Assembly: GCA_009760855.2 (NCBI GenBank)
Contig: WPIO01000151.1
Coordinates: 696,001-760,000 of the forward strand
From: Cristatella mucedo
Lineage: Eukaryota; Bryozoa; Phylactolaemata; Cristatellidae
Length of the DNA stretch: 64,000 nucleotides
Direction: 5' to 3'
In this document: one piece after another, positions 1 to 11,572 of the stretch
Layout: each line of letters opens with the position of its first letter
Numbering within the stretch: position 1 is the stretch's first letter
The notes under the pieces: model-generated
Told to the model about the DNA's origin: nothing
Databases searched by the model: none
What the model saw: only the letters and a program-made list of their open reading frames with translations
Translations under genes and position numbers: made by a program

Positions 1-1237
1 GTAGCAGGCGTCTAAGAGTCTAAGGTTCTTGCGCTTCTTATGGCAATTTTCAGCCCATCGGATCGCCGAGAAATTTTCATTATTTCCACCTTTTGGCACA
101 GGATAGGGTGGATCTACAGTTGTTTTGTATGCCGACGACAGCAGTATGGTGGGAGCAGTTCGGCAGCATGTTTCCTCAGGCCACTCGGTCCTGGGCTTTG
201 CTGCAGTCACCGAGCTAATGACTGCTACTCCGTTGCAGGTGATCACCTGAATAGAATAATCTGTCTGGGACAGATCTTGGCAGCTAAAAGAGCCTTGCCT
301 TGGTGCAAATCTCTATTTGGGCAGGTATGTTTAATCCCGAGTACTTCAGTACCAAAAGTGTCTTAAAAACATCGCCTGATCTGCCGTTGTTGTTATATCC
401 GGTGTTGTGTGCAGTGATGTGCATGCCTACTACCCTTACTGCCGGGCAACTCTTTCCATGTAAACGTATGGTGTTGCTTCCCGAAATAGGTGCATTGCAT
501 CGTCTTTTTCGGTAGCCCGCATCCCTGCAGTGTTAGGCACAGAGTCTGAGATATAGCAGCCGTGATACAACAGCCGTTATAAAATAGTGCTTGGTTCAGA
601 GGGTGATCAGCTTGGCTTGCCCTTTTATGTTGAAGTATCCAGCTCATGCTGTTGACCTTTTGTTTGCCTTTAGGTGACCTTTAAACACTGGCCTCAGAAT
701 GCCAGTGGGGGTTTGGTTCTCACAGCCTTTTCCCTATAGTTGTAGTATGATTTTTCTTCTTGGTGTTGCTTGTGCCTGTACCTGGCAGACTTGTGCTGCT
801 TCAAGTGGTGGCCATGGGGTAATATTTGCCTTTAAGAGGTTTAGTTCTTGCATGTTGCCATAGAATGTTTTATTATTAGTATTTTATCATAATCATTATA
901 CCAACTGCACTGGAAGGTAACTAATCGTTTTCTGCATGAAAGACTGTGCTCTCTCCGAGTCATTCGAGATTAGCAAAACTAGAAACCGGCCAGTCTGTAT
1001 GTACTCATTTTCATGGTTAAACCATGGGGGGCGAGCACCCGAAAGGTCGTCCAACTTATCTGCATCATTTTACTACTGAAGCACTGCACATGCCTCGGAA
1101 CTCGAATTGTCACCGAGTCTCCCTTAAAAGCTATCATCGAAACGATTTAAATATCTTCCTTTGGCCCCTGCAAATATCACAGTTTTGACTATCACCACAG
1201 TTTGACTCAAAGGTTAGTAATAACAGTAGTACATTCT
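1..1237. other. No gene or repeat recognised
   Basis: Only short frames with no family resemblance. AT/GT-rich unique-looking sequence. Confidence 0.4.
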
Positions 1238-1376
1238 TTGTACACTAGGTAAGGCGGTTGCTTTTCACGGCCTCGGGACCGAGGTCGTGGGTTCGCCTCC
1301 TGCCGTGGTGGGCGATCCTTTATTGCTGCTGCTCTTCTGTCGCTGTACAAAAGATGTTGTTAAATCAGCTAGTATT
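1238..1376 (+). mobile_element. SINE-D copy with internal deletion
   Basis: The head TAGGTAAGGCGGTTGCTTTT is followed by the hairpin CCTCGGGACCGAGG, GGTCGTGGGTTCG and the end TCTTCTGTCGCTGTACAAAA ... TTAAATCAGCTAGTATTTT. The GCAAGCGGTGGTGATAGCCG block is missing. Confidence 0.8.
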
Positions 1377-1529
1377 TTATTTTTGTCTTGCCTCTTAGAA
1401 GATCTTAATCTCCATCCAAGTGCTGTACAACGTGCTGCAAGAGAATCGATAATAAGGGTTAGTGACACTCACGGTAGTCAGCATGCAAAGCAAGTAAGTA
1501 TCCTGCTTGGGCCAGCATGCTAAAGCAAT

Positions 1530-1890
1530 CATAAAGACACTCGTAGCTACCGGTTAGTAAGACTAGTAGCTAGCAATATGCACGGAGTCATGCACGGTTA
1601 TTTACCCAATGCTTACGGGAACAAACAAAAAACAGACAAGTTTACTGGGGCGAGGGAAAATCTTACCGGAACAGATGCGTATTGAGAGCTGAGACTTAAA
1701 AGATTCAAGGTCATTGCAGGTGGTTACCGTTGTCGGAAGCGAGTTTCTGACTTTCGGTGCATTCCAGCTGGAGGCTCGATCACCAAAAGATTTCAATTTA
1801 CTGTCTGTGAAACCATTGCGTTTCGCAAGCTTCATGCCTGGCCTTTCCAACAAAGGGGTCTTCACCCGTGTAAGTTCACGGAGTTGGTTA
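1530..1890 (-). mobile_element. LINE 3' fragment of a third family
   Basis: The minus strand encodes LKSFGDRASSWNAPKVRNSL followed by PTTVTTCNDLESFKSQL, the typical C-terminal end of CR1/L2-type reverse transcriptases. It resembles neither LINE-A nor LINE-B closely. The downstream bases (GAATCATGCAC-like) recur weakly at 39640-39850. Confidence 0.6.
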
Positions 1891-2834
1891 AGATTCTGTT
1901 GGATTTGCTCTGCCTGTGTAAATAGCTTTCTGTGCCATAGTTATTAGACGTGTTCATTCTGACTCATTGTGGCTCGTGGGTATCATGCCGAGCTGCCTTC
2001 TGTAGCACTTCTTATTGGCTCCTGGCTTCCATTTATAGCCTTGATCGACCAAGACGGCCACACACTTTCTATTCGATAAGACATCTGCTCCCAGGCTAGG
2101 TCAGCAGGTTAGACTGTTTGGCTGATGGGCCAGGTCTTCCTCGAACGTTGCCAAGTAGCCTTGCACCGTCCTAATCGCTTTAAGCTGCTGGCCGTCTATT
2201 AATCTGGCAGACTAGACGAACTGTACGAATCTGGCATTTATGAGTCAGCACTAGCTGCTCCTCTGGCTAAGCTGTGGGTGGATGGTGGATGCTCAGTAGA
2301 GCATGTGCTAAAGACTCCCTCGTGTTTGCCTTCGATGGACTGCTGCCTGAGGCGACTGGTAGCGTAGCTGATGAATCATATCCGACTCCCAACCTTCCGT
2401 TGGCCATCTACAGGCACTTGTGTGGGCTAAAAAATACTGTTCAACCTTTGTTGTTTACCTGCTGTTGGCAATGGGCGACTCGTATGTTGCCTCAAGCCGA
2501 GCTTGGGAGCTGAATTGGCAGAATTCGGAGTCCATTTTTATTCGGTTCCTTCGTCTGGGTCTCCAGTGTATTTTTCTACATTCCTTCTGACAACATCGAT
2601 CGTGCAGCCTTTGCTTACTTCAGCTGCAGCAGAACAGACTTGGGAAACTGAGAAGCGCTGATCTCAAACAAGCGCTTGTAGTTCTATGTTATTGTAGTCT
2701 GCACTTGTTTTCGTGCTGCCAGAAAAGTGCCGGTGCTTTAGCCTGCTGGAGTTCCTGCCACTGGCAGCTGGCCGGGAACGTTAAAGAACGTCTTGGTCAG
2801 CAGATCGACTTGGCTCTCTTGATGCCCTATCGGT
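1891..2834. other. No gene recognised
   Basis: Repeated CTGGCAG/AGCTGC-type words but no coherent frame or repeat family. Confidence 0.4.
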
Positions 2835-2975
2835 ATTTATTGTTTATCGAGCATGATGTTACTCACCATTCAATCGCGCGTCCCTTTGCACCAAATGTAA
2901 AGCACCTAGAAAGAGATTGAGTTCTCTGAGGGCGCTTTATCAAGTGCATTATTATTATTATTATTATTATCTGGC
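2835..2975 (+). mobile_element. LINE-B 3' tail
   Basis: The tail AAAGCACCTAGAAAGAGATT then GAGTTCTCTGAGGGCGCT is followed by an (ATT)n run. This is the standard end of family B in this window. Confidence 0.75.
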
Positions 2976-3104
2976 TGTGGTTTATTATCCAAACGTAACC
3001 CAGCACTTACATCCCAGCCTTTTTGGATTTGGTTCTTTCTGCTTCATCGATCCCATTTTGAGCGCCTCTCGTCTCGCGTGGCAGTGACTGGCAGAGCACT
3101 ACCA

Positions 3105-4160
3105 TAGTTCGTGTCCTATCATCGTGGGAGACTAGGGTGCATTGATGTAAACGGGCAACCGTCATCCGAGGAGCCTCTTAAGTACAAGGCAGGGTGCCCC
3201 AAAGATCTGTGCTTGGTCCACTTTTTTCGCAATGTGTACTTTTCCTCTTGCCGATATAATCGCCAAGCGCAATGTAGGCTTTTACTTTTATCTAGATGAC
3301 ACGCAGTTGTACTTGTGCTTTGATACCTCCATGCCTTCCAGCACGGTAACCGCTCTCAACTCCTTACTGCATTACTTACTGAAAGTTGCTCTTGGACGGC
3401 AACAAACTTTCTCCTATTGAATGACGTTGAAACCAACTAAACAGAGATTATAAAACCTTTCCCTCAAAATCAGCTCCACCAGTATCTCTCTTGTAGCATC
3501 TGCACGAAATCAGGGTCCACTGTTCCAAAGCGACTTTTCACTTGACGACTATGTCAGCTCCACAGTCAATTTTCTTTACTTGCACGGATGTAGCATTGCA
3601 AAATGTTTTCTTAGACAGGGATGCCACATATAAGCTGGCCCGTGCATTTGTGACATCCTGTCTCGACTTCTGTAACTTACTACTAACGTCTTTCTTCGGG
3701 TGCTTTCTAAGTGGCCTGCAGTTGGTGCAAAGCTCGACAGATATACTTGTTTGTGATGAACGCTGCAGTTTTCACATTACAACGCTTCTTGCCAAGCTGC
3801 ACTGGTTCCTAACCAGTCTAGGCATCGTCACCTGCTCTTCTGACTCAAGTCAGCTGTGCCTCTTACCAATCTCAAATCATTTGGAGGCCGTGCCTTACGT
3901 TCGTGTCACGTGCACGTCACGTGCACGTCCCAAGCCTCAAATTTACTCCCTACTGACGTCGTGACATTCCCTGACTTGGCGACCTTCAAAAAAAACGAAA
4001 GCACACCTATTTTTCACAGCATTTACTTGGCCTCGTGTGAATTTTTATTTGTGAGCTTAGGCGTGCTGGCACGTGTATATTATCACTAACCAATTGACAT
4101 GCTTCTTTTACAGCATACGTAAAGTACTTAAGAAAATATTTTGTTCTCCTAAGGTGTTAT
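3105..4160 (+). mobile_element. LINE-B copy, reverse-transcriptase part to 3' end, degraded
   Basis: Pieces around motif B, a catalytic FYLDDTQLYLCFD (about 3283-3320) and the terminal segment (NLKSFGGRALRS, TFPDLATFKKN) appear in order across several frames, ending near an AAAGTACTTAAGAAAATA remnant of the tail. Confidence 0.75.
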
Positions 4161-4754
4161 GCAAATGTCTTCTTAATATTGTTAATATTACTATTTATTC
4201 CTTTGAACAGTGTCTGGCAAAGTTTGCACATCTTCAAAGCCGGATACTTTATACTGTGACCTCTCTTTAAGGAATGACTAATACGGTCGTGCAGATATAT
4301 CTTACACTAAGAAAATACTTATCAAATGCAGAAATCTTACTCTGCACTTATCTGTGTTACTACAGCAAAATGTACATAGAAAATCTTGCCTGTGCCAGCA
4401 AGCCGGAAGAAATCAGGGAACAGGTCATTGAGAGTGTTGTTTTTTTTACCTGACAAGACAACTTAAGTGACAGTATGCATTGATTGCAACCAATATTCTT
4501 TCCTTTAACGGATGCAATCTTCTGTTGGCATTAGCTCGCCTGAAGTTCATAAAAACTGGAATAGTTCAGAAGTTATCTTGACTCCCAGTATGCTTAATTT
4601 GACCAAACCAGCACCATGAATAAATGTAGCTCTGAGTAAGATAGTGCTGATGCTTTTCAGGTATTTGTGCACTCTTCTCACACTTCTTAGACTTGTAGTT
4701 ATATTATCTTGAAATCTTGAAAAGAATTGCCTAACCAGTTAAATATGTATTTGC

Positions 4755-5335
4755 TTTCAGCTGGTGCAAAACTCTGCAGCTGGGCTTGTCTGTCGTGAGC
4801 GGCGCAGTTGCCACATCGCGCCACTTCTCGCCGACCTGCACAAGCTCCCACTCAAGCAACACATCGACTTCAAGGTTCTGTCACTCACTTTTAGGTCCCT
4901 TCACTCTTTGGCTCCAGCCTACCAATCAGATCTACTCCCTCATCAGGCTATGCATTGTAGCACCTGCTTTTCGGACTCTAATCGTTTGCCAATACCTCGT
5001 ACGAACCTCAAATCCTGTGGAGACCCCGCCTTAAGTTCGTATGCTCCCAAAGCCTGGAACTCATTTTTGACATGCGTCACCACATCCCCTGACTTGACTA
5101 GATTTAAAAAGAAACTAAAAGCATTATCTATTTATCGCAGTATTTAGTGTGTCCATGTAATTCGTACTTTGTGTGCTTACACGTGCTGATCCTGTGTATG
5201 TCACCTCTAATCAAGTTATGCTTGTTGTCGTTAAGTATGCTACCACTAACCACCCGATCATGCTTCCTTTGCAGCAAATGTAGTGTCTAGAAAGAAATTG
5301 AGTTCTCTGAGGGTGCTATAAGAAATCTATTATTA
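4755..5335 (+). mobile_element. LINE-B copy, 3' end
   Basis: An open stretch at 4764-5147 encodes the family B C-terminus (FRSLHSLAPAYQSDLLPHQ, APKAWNSFLTCVTTSPDL). The 3' UTR with repeated ATGCT-ACCACTAACC motifs ends in the AGAGGTGCTATAAG/(ATT)n type tail. Confidence 0.85.
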
Positions 5336-5524
5336 TTATATAATGTCTTACTAATTCACTCACTAATGTCGATTGCTTCAATTGCGTTTGTTCTGGGTAT
5401 TGTTTAGGTTGTAGCCAGTCTCCGAGGACTTAAGTATATCTATCCCCTCTTTCTTTCTCTCACCTTCTCTCACCTCCCATCTCACTTTCTTCTATCTCTT
5501 AATATATCTATCTAATGTAAACGT

Positions 5525-5655
5525 TAGCTGATTCGACAGCCTCATTTATAGCATCTAAAGAGCCTTATCAGCTATCACCCCTGCTTTAAATGGGCCAATC
5601 AAGTATTGCCTACCGCTGGACTTCAACCGACGATCTGGGTCTTAAAGTGCACTTG
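5525..5655 (-). mobile_element. SINE-D-like copy, strongly diverged
   Basis: The plus strand reads AGCTGATTCGACAGCCTCAT, AGAGCCTTATCAGCTATCAC and then a decayed head, the antisense landmark order of SINE-D. A CT microsatellite follows at 5660. Confidence 0.45.
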
Positions 5656-5659
5656 CCTG

Positions 5660-5737
<78 letters not shown>

Positions 5738-5812
5738 TCTGCCAGTCTTTTTCTTCCATTCTCTCTTTGTCTCGCTCTTTTCTTTTCTCTCTCTCTCACT
5801 CTCTCTGTATCA
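5660..5812. repeat. (CT)n microsatellite
   Basis: An almost pure CT run at 5661-5732 is followed by an interrupted CT-rich stretch to 5812. Confidence 0.95.
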
Positions 5813-6680
5813 TGTCAATGCAGCTAAGTTAATTAGTAAATTAATAGATTTTTTAATTCAGAACTTTTCAAAACTTACCAGACTAAAATCAGTAATGAAC
5901 TCCTGCAGTTGTATGCAAGTTGAGCTGAACAAACATTTGAAATTTCACGTTGCAAAAGATCCAAAAGCATTGGCCGAGTTATAGAATTGATAAGGTACAA
6001 ATCTGTGCTGTAATTGAAGCTGTTTAAAATTCACACGCGACGAACGTGTACCTTGATGTACCAAGGTTCAACAAATTGGGTCGTACAAGTCAACGGTCAA
6101 CAAGTCGTAGATGATGCAGAGATCGGGAAAAAATTCTCTTTTTTGATATGTTGCTTTCGGTTTACGTCAGAGTTAGATGTGGAGGTCGCTTGATCGTCCT
6201 TTTATTGCTTTCCCTTCGCGTATAATTAGTCAAAACTTCGGATCTCATTTATTGCATGTTTGTCTTTTGAAAGGTACCCCAAAAAATAATTCGATTTTTG
6301 AGCCAATCTTCTTGGTGTTTTCTCGACATCTAACCTTACAGCGCCTGCCAAAACTTACCTGAATTGGGAAGTCAGTGGCATTATCGAGCCTTGCTGATCA
6401 GCAGTGCAAAGGGACGGCTTAATGGCAGTGCTGTGCTCTGCTGCTGCAAAATGGCGGCTCCGCGTTCTGCTGCTGCAAAATGGCAGCGCTGTGCTCTGCC
6501 TGTCGTACCAAGCTTTTCCACAAATCCATTTATGCCGCCCCTCCCCGCCTCACCCTAGTGACACGCATCCTCTTACCCCGCGGTGGCCTTGCCTTGATGC
6601 CGCTCGCGCCTTTGCAGGAGTGACGGCGCAGAGCTTCCGGCTCGTTCGGCTCCTCCGTGTCTCGAGGCACGTCTGAGCGT

Positions 6681-6704
6681 GTGTCACGTGTGCGTGTCAC
6701 GTGT
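6681..6704. promoter_or_regulatory. Two CACGTG E-boxes upstream of the PRRT-like gene
   Basis: The sequence GTGTCACGTGTG occurs twice, with the two palindromic CACGTG cores at 6685-6690 and 6698-6703, 13 bases apart. They sit about 120 bases before the first ATG, in the CpG-rich flank. TCACGTG is the site bound by USF/MITF-type bHLH factors. Promoter function is an inference, and the block could equally be 5' UTR. Confidence 0.3.
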
Positions 6705-6823
6705 GAGCAGCAAGACTCGACAGGCGGCTGCCGCCGCAGCCGAGCCGCCGGCTCTCGCGGTGGCATCGCTGCTGACCCAGCGAAAGCTTTCCTGCTGTCG
6801 CTAGCTACACCAGCTCTGGCTTC

Positions 6824-9007
6824 ATGACGCCGGCGGTAGCGGGGCTGCAACTGCCGTCCGACTATGGCTCAGTGGCCGTCGACACCTCAGACGCTGCTGC
6901 AACGTCACTGCTGCCGACTCTGCCCGAGATGCCGGCAGCAGGCGGCATCGGTGGCGGCGCCGTGCACTGCGCCTGGCTCGGATACTTTGGCTTCGAGTCG
7001 TCATGGGCGCTCGAGCCGGGGCAGCAGCAGCTCCGCTTCGCCGCCGGCGCCCAGTACTCGGGCGCGTGGCAGGCGCACCAGTACCTCTTTGGCGCCCTGT
7101 TCGCGCTGATCGCAGCGCACGCGCTGGTGGCACTGCCGCACCTGTGGCGGCGCCGCCACTTGCTCAGCCGCCCCAGCTTCGCTCTGCTGACTGGCGGCGT
7201 CGGCGCCGCGGCGTGCCTGCGAGCCGCCGAGCTGCTGCTCGACGCGAGCGATTCGGCGTGCGATGGCGGCAGTCCGCCTCCGTCGGCGCTTCGCGTCGTC
7301 CGCTCGCTGCTCGGCTCGCTCGTCTTTCCGGCGCTGGTCTCGTGTGCCAGCGCCCTGGTCGCCGCCGTGGTGCGCTCGTCGGGCGTCGCGGCTCGGCACG
7401 ACTCGCGCGCCATCGCTCGCGCCGCGCCCTGCGTCGTGTCGCTCCACCTGGCGCTGGCACTCATCGCGCCGCCGACGGCCTTCTTCTTTGCCGGCGCGCG
7501 GCCGCTGCTTTTTGCCCAGCGCATCTTCACGGCCTTTTGGGGCCTCTTCCTGTGGCTGTCGTACGCCGCCCTATTCCGCGATGTGCGCGAGCGTGCCGCC
7601 CTTCGGCAGCTCAATGCCAGCCGCGAGCTGTCCAAGAGCATGGGCCTGTCGTCGAAGCATGCCGCGCGGCGGCAGAAGCTGACGCTCGTGCTCGGCGTGC
7701 ATGGCACCATGTGCGCGCTCTGCTGCATGCTCGTCCTGTGCGCGCTCGAGACGTACCAGCTAGTCCAGCCCGCCCTGCCCGACGGCGGCGGCAGCTCGCT
7801 GTACGCCGCCGCCGGCGGCTGGCGCTGGTGGGCGGCACAGACGAGCTGCCGGCTCGCGGAGGCCGCCGTCTGCCTGTCGCTGAGCTACGTCGCCTTGCTG
7901 CCGTTTCGCGGTGCAGCAGCGCCCGTTACGGCTTCGGCCGCAGCGGAGGCGGTGGCCGCAGCCTCCGCGCCGTCGAGTGCCGGCCAGTCGCGCCGCGCCA
8001 CTGGCAGCGGCGGCCGGCGCGTGCGCGGCACGTCGGCTCGCTGCCGAGAAGCGTGCTGCTTCTACTGCTCGCCGTGCACGCAGCACTGCAGCGGCGACGA
8101 GAGCAACGAGTATCTCATATCCGTGGCCGGCTGGACGCACGCTCGCGACGACGACGCCGACGGGGACGGCGGCGACGGCCTCGGTCTGCATCAGGTCAAG
8201 CGGCAGGAGTCGACCAAGTCGGACTTGTACCCGCTGCATCTCGTCACGCACAACGGTGACGGCGTGGCCTCCGCTGCTCTGGCGGCGGCGACTGCCGCCG
8301 CTGCGTCGTCCGGCCGTGGCGGCCTCCCGAGTAGCGGAAGCGGAGGGACCGGAAGCACGGCCATGCTCTATGCCGAGCGCGGCAAGCTGTCATGGAAGCA
8401 CCACGTCGGCCCGGCGCCGCCGACGGGGGCAAGTCCCGGCGTTGCCGGCTCTAACGATTGCGCGGCGGCGGCGAGCGAGGGCTTCGCTAGCGACATCTCG
8501 TTCTGCGAGAACCCACACTACTATCACAGCACCACGGACGTCAGCCAGCAGCCCACGCTGAAAGTCGAGCGAGACTTGGCGGTCGCCTATGCAGATCTGC
8601 AGTGCCGCAGCCCTGCAGCGGCAGCAGCCGTCGCTGCGGCTGCTGCCGCTTCGGCCGCTGCAGCCGCCGAAGCGGCCTCGGTGGCCGAAGCGAAGCGCAG
8701 CTCGTCGTCTCAGGCTTCTGCTTCTTTCTATGGTGGACAGCCGCCCGAGCCCGCTGCGGCTGCTGCACCCTGTGTGCCTTCGGCTGCTGCAGCCGAATCG
8801 CCATCGCTTACCCCGCAGCGAGTGCTTCGCCGGGCCTCACCGGGCAGGGCTCGTAACGCAGCCGAAGTCCAGTGTCTGCTGGCCGTTAGACGCAGCAGCG
8901 AGTGTGACGATGACTCTGGCGACGATGACGACGACGACGACATAAGCGAGCTCAGCGTCCACGTCGAAGACGGGCAGTGCGAAGCAGAGGTCGAGGCGCA
9001 CGTGTGA
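6824..9007 (+). CDS. PRRT3/PRRT4-like seven-helix membrane protein, single large exon
   Basis: This is an open frame of 727 codons in a CpG-rich, GC-rich block, far longer than chance allows. Seven hydrophobic segments lie at about residues 88-107, 118-140, 162-183, 201-223, 234-251, 286-313 and 335-361. The stretch YLFGALFALIAAHALVAL, followed by LLSRPSF and the paired segments ending RAAELLLDA and FPALVSCASALVAAVV, matches my memory of the conserved membrane domain of PRRT3/PRRT4 proteins, whose molecular role is poorly known. About 85 residues precede the helices without a clear signal peptide. The remaining roughly 360 residues form a low-complexity tail with alanine runs and an acidic patch (SECDDDSGDDDDDDD). 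The start is the first ATG. The frame stays open upstream, so an earlier exon or start cannot be excluded. Family assignment is moderate; that it is a real multi-pass protein is likely. Confidence 0.7.
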   Translation: MTPAVAGLQLPSDYGSVAVDTSDAAATSLLPTLPEMPAAGGIGGGAVHCAWLGYFGFESSWALEPGQQQLRFAAGAQYSGAWQAHQYLFGALFALIAAHALVALPHLWRRRHLLSRPSFALLTGGVGAAACLRAAELLLDASDSACDGGSPPPSALRVVRSLLGSLVFPALVSCASALVAAVVRSSGVAARHDSRAIARAAPCVVSLHLALALIAPPTAFFFAGARPLLFAQRIFTAFWGLFLWLSYAALFRDVRERAALRQLNASRELSKSMGLSSKHAARRQKLTLVLGVHGTMCALCCMLVLCALETYQLVQPALPDGGGSSLYAAAGGWRWWAAQTSCRLAEAAVCLSLSYVALLPFRGAAAPVTASAAAEAVAAASAPSSAGQSRRATGSGGRRVRGTSARCREACCFYCSPCTQHCSGDESNEYLISVAGWTHARDDDADGDGGDGLGLHQVKRQESTKSDLYPLHLVTHNGDGVASAALAAATAAAASSGRGGLPSSGSGGTGSTAMLYAERGKLSWKHHVGPAPPTGASPGVAGSNDCAAAASEGFASDISFCENPHYYHSTTDVSQQPTLKVERDLAVAYADLQCRSPAAAAAVAAAAAASAAAAAEAASVAEAKRSSSSQASASFYGGQPPEPAAAAAPCVPSAAAAESPSLTPQRVLRRASPGRARNAAEVQCLLAVRRSSECDDDSGDDDDDDDISELSVHVEDGQCEAEVEAHV

Positions 9008-9395
9008 TACTGGTCGGTGCCAAAGCCGGGGCAGCAACCGCCTGCTCGAATAGTTAGACATTGATAGTTTTTGTTTGTTTTTTTACTACTCCGGCTGCTT
9101 CTTCCTCTGAGGGCTTGCAGCATTTTTCGTCACGTTTAGAGTATCGTCGCCTGCCGGACCAGCTAGTGTTTTAGGGACCCGCTACGAGTGGATTATCTTC
9201 TCGACGCAGGCTCGGGTGCCCGGCGTTTTGAGAAGCAACCGAAGCGTGCAGTTGCCGGTGCCCGAATCGTAGCTGTATCGAATCGTAGTAGCCATTAAAC
9301 CAACGGCTATTCTGTACCTGTGCTTGTCCAGATGTGCTCTCGCTTGCTAGCAGCAACGAAGAATTGCCTTGCCTGTGACATCTACCATAGATACT
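9008..9395. other. Putative 3' flank of the PRRT-like gene
   Basis: The base composition drops quickly after the stop. No AATAAA was seen; the closest hexamer-like word is ATTAAA at about 9294. Confidence 0.35.
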
Positions 9396-9576
9396 AAAAA
9401 ATACTCGCCGATTTAACAGCCACTTTTGTATAGCGACAGAAAAACCTTTACAGCGATCACCACCGCTTGCAGCCAGCTGCGATAAAGAATCGCCCACCGC
9501 AGGATTCGAACCCCCAACCTCGGGACCGAGGTCGTGGAAAGCAACCGCCTTACCTAGTGTGCCATCACGGCACACC
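9396..9576 (-). mobile_element. SINE-D copy, full length
   Basis: The minus strand shows GATGGCACACTAGGTAAGGC, the hairpin with CCTCGGTCCCGAGG, GGGTTCGAATCCTGCGG (perfect B box GGTTCGAATCC), the GCAAGCGGTGGTGATCGCTG block and the TTAAATCGGCGAGTATTTTT end. Confidence 0.85.
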
Positions 9577-10159
9577 AATAGATGTTTGACTTACTGTTTT
9601 CTGCATCATTGGCAAGCACTCTCTAGTGCTCCTCGGTGGTCGAACCCAAGTCAAGCCGTCTACGTGTTGGTTGTATTCAGCTTCGGGAGCGAGAGGGCAT
9701 TGAAAATTCAAGCGGCTGGGTGATAAGGTTGAGCGAAGCTTGGCTTCGGGAAGGGCACAGGCAAGATGAATGGGCGAGCGAGCTCTCTGACTTGGGAGAA
9801 AATATGTTTGTATTTGGTTGGCAGGCAGCTACGTACAGTTGGCTCTGACAGAGCACCTGTGGCAGTAGGAAAATGTTAGTGCAGCGTTCGCCTTGTTTGG
9901 GCCAACGCTTGAGAATCGAACCAGCAAGCGACACTCCAGCCATTCGCAGAAATCGTCTATCTAATCTCTGTTAAAAAGGCAGGTTGAATTGTGAGGTCCT
10001 GTTATTATCTCCTTGTCTTCCTTGCTTTTGTTTAAGATTCTCGATGAGACTTTCGTTACGCACAACTTGTTCGTGCATGGACAATAATTAAAAAGTAAAA
10101 TTACGTTCGGGATGCAAGCGAAGCTCTCCTCGGTGGGAGGGACCGTTGATATTTTAGGC

Positions 10160-10600
10160 AACAACTAGGACCTCCCGGCCTTGGTCCTGCTCGATCTGTC
10201 CTCAGCATACAGCACTATTGATCCCAACTTCCCATTTGAATGCTTGTGGACCGTCTGATAATTCTTTCTCTTAAAGACCACTGGAAACAGAAGCTTTTGC
10301 TCTGCAGGTCCGAGAGTGTGGAACTCACTGCCACAATTCTTACGCAATGACAACTATTCTCCTGCTGCCGACTATGGCACATCCTTTCCAGCCGTCCTGA
10401 GCTGCTACTTCAACGCTACTCATTATCTCAATTGCTCTCCCCACTCAGCTATGCGTTTCACTTTCTCTTTGTTTCGTGAGATGAAGTTTGTTGGCTACTG
10501 AAAGCCGCTTAGGCTGTGAGTTCGCAATGCAAACAAAACTCCCATGCGTAGCACCCACATAGTCATTGTGGAGTCACAGACGGAGATTCATAAATAGTAC
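10160..10600 (+). mobile_element. LINE-A copy 3, internally deleted
   Basis: A piece of reverse-transcriptase motif A (LDLSSAYSTID in one frame, about 10190-10225) is followed almost directly by the terminal segment (RVWNSLPQFLRNDN, about 10311). About 800 bases between them are missing compared with copy 1. Confidence 0.7.
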
Positions 10601-11428
10601 ATACTTGCATACATGCATGCATAATGCTCTTGTGAGATTTGAATCGTGCATGTTCCATTGTGTCGGCGTCATGCAGTGGTCAAGCCTCATCTAGTAGGCC
10701 AGTCGTCCGTTGAGCTTTACAAAAGTCTGTTGTCTGCACATGGCTGCTCTCCGTTAATACGGAGCCCGTGGGACTGCAATTCAGGCTCGTGTTGCTTCTG
10801 TGCCGATGCTGGCTGTACTTGTCATTCAAGCCATCGCGGTCTGCTGCATCGATCGATAAAGTGAACGCCTGGTGTTGGACGTTAGGTCTGAGATGTCGGT
10901 CGGTAGATCTCCTTGAGCTAGACTATGACAAAACAGCTCTTAATTAGAAAACCCTAAACATGCAGCTCGAGTAAGTGCCTTGGCTCTAATTGGCTGTGCC
11001 TTACTTACAGCGCCCACCATGGTCACGTGCTCGTAATTTAGGAATCTCTTATTATCTTAGCAGACGATTGCTTGACGCTTACAAGTTTTATTCAGAAGAC
11101 GGCCTCGGCAGCATTCAGTCACCATGTGCGGTCGCCGTCAGACTAGGGACTACTGACCTCAGTGGCTGGCTCATGACATAGTTTGCTCCCTGGTCCTGTC
11201 TTGACTGGCAACTTCAATTCAGTATTCGCAGGCTGCCTCCTAATAAGTCACTGAGCCTCGGCCGCCGGTGATGAATATAGCTGCATGTGTGGTTAGTAAG
11301 AAATCCGGAAAAATAAGTCGCTGGTTTTCTTTGCGAAAGGAGCTGCAATAGCTCCCGGCTGAACAGCAAATACAGAGCATTCTTATTCTGACCTACAAGA
11401 TCCCCCACCCGTGCATTGGGTCCTTATT
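10601..11428. other. No gene recognised
   Basis: No domain-like frame or repeat landmark was found here. Confidence 0.4.
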
Positions 11429-11572
11429 TAATTCATTTATATAGCGCCCTAAGAGAACTTAATCTCTATTCAGGCGCTTCACATATGCCTCGGGGCTCGA
11501 GCCCACGACCTCAGTCAGACCTTGGTCGGAGCGAGCACCTTAACCGCTAGACCAAACCAGCTCGATACTTGC
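11429..11572 (-). mobile_element. SINE-C copy, tRNA-headed
   Basis: On the minus strand the head TGGTCTAGCGGTTAAGGTGC (A-box region) is followed by a B-box-like GGGCTCGAGCCC. The body then runs into the tail AGAGATTAAGTTCTCTTAGG then GCGCTATATAAATG. The head folds like a tRNA D-arm/T-arm pair, so pol III transcription is inferred. Confidence 0.8.

Noticed and set aside
1265-1500. SINE B boxes as functional tRNA genes
   Set aside because: The heads lack a complete cloverleaf and continue into SINE bodies. No intact tRNA gene was found.
7003-8259. 418-codon plus frame and long minus frames over the PRRT-like gene
   Set aside because: They are Arg/Ala/Pro-rich shadows of the GC-rich 6824-9007 frame, with no helices or motifs.
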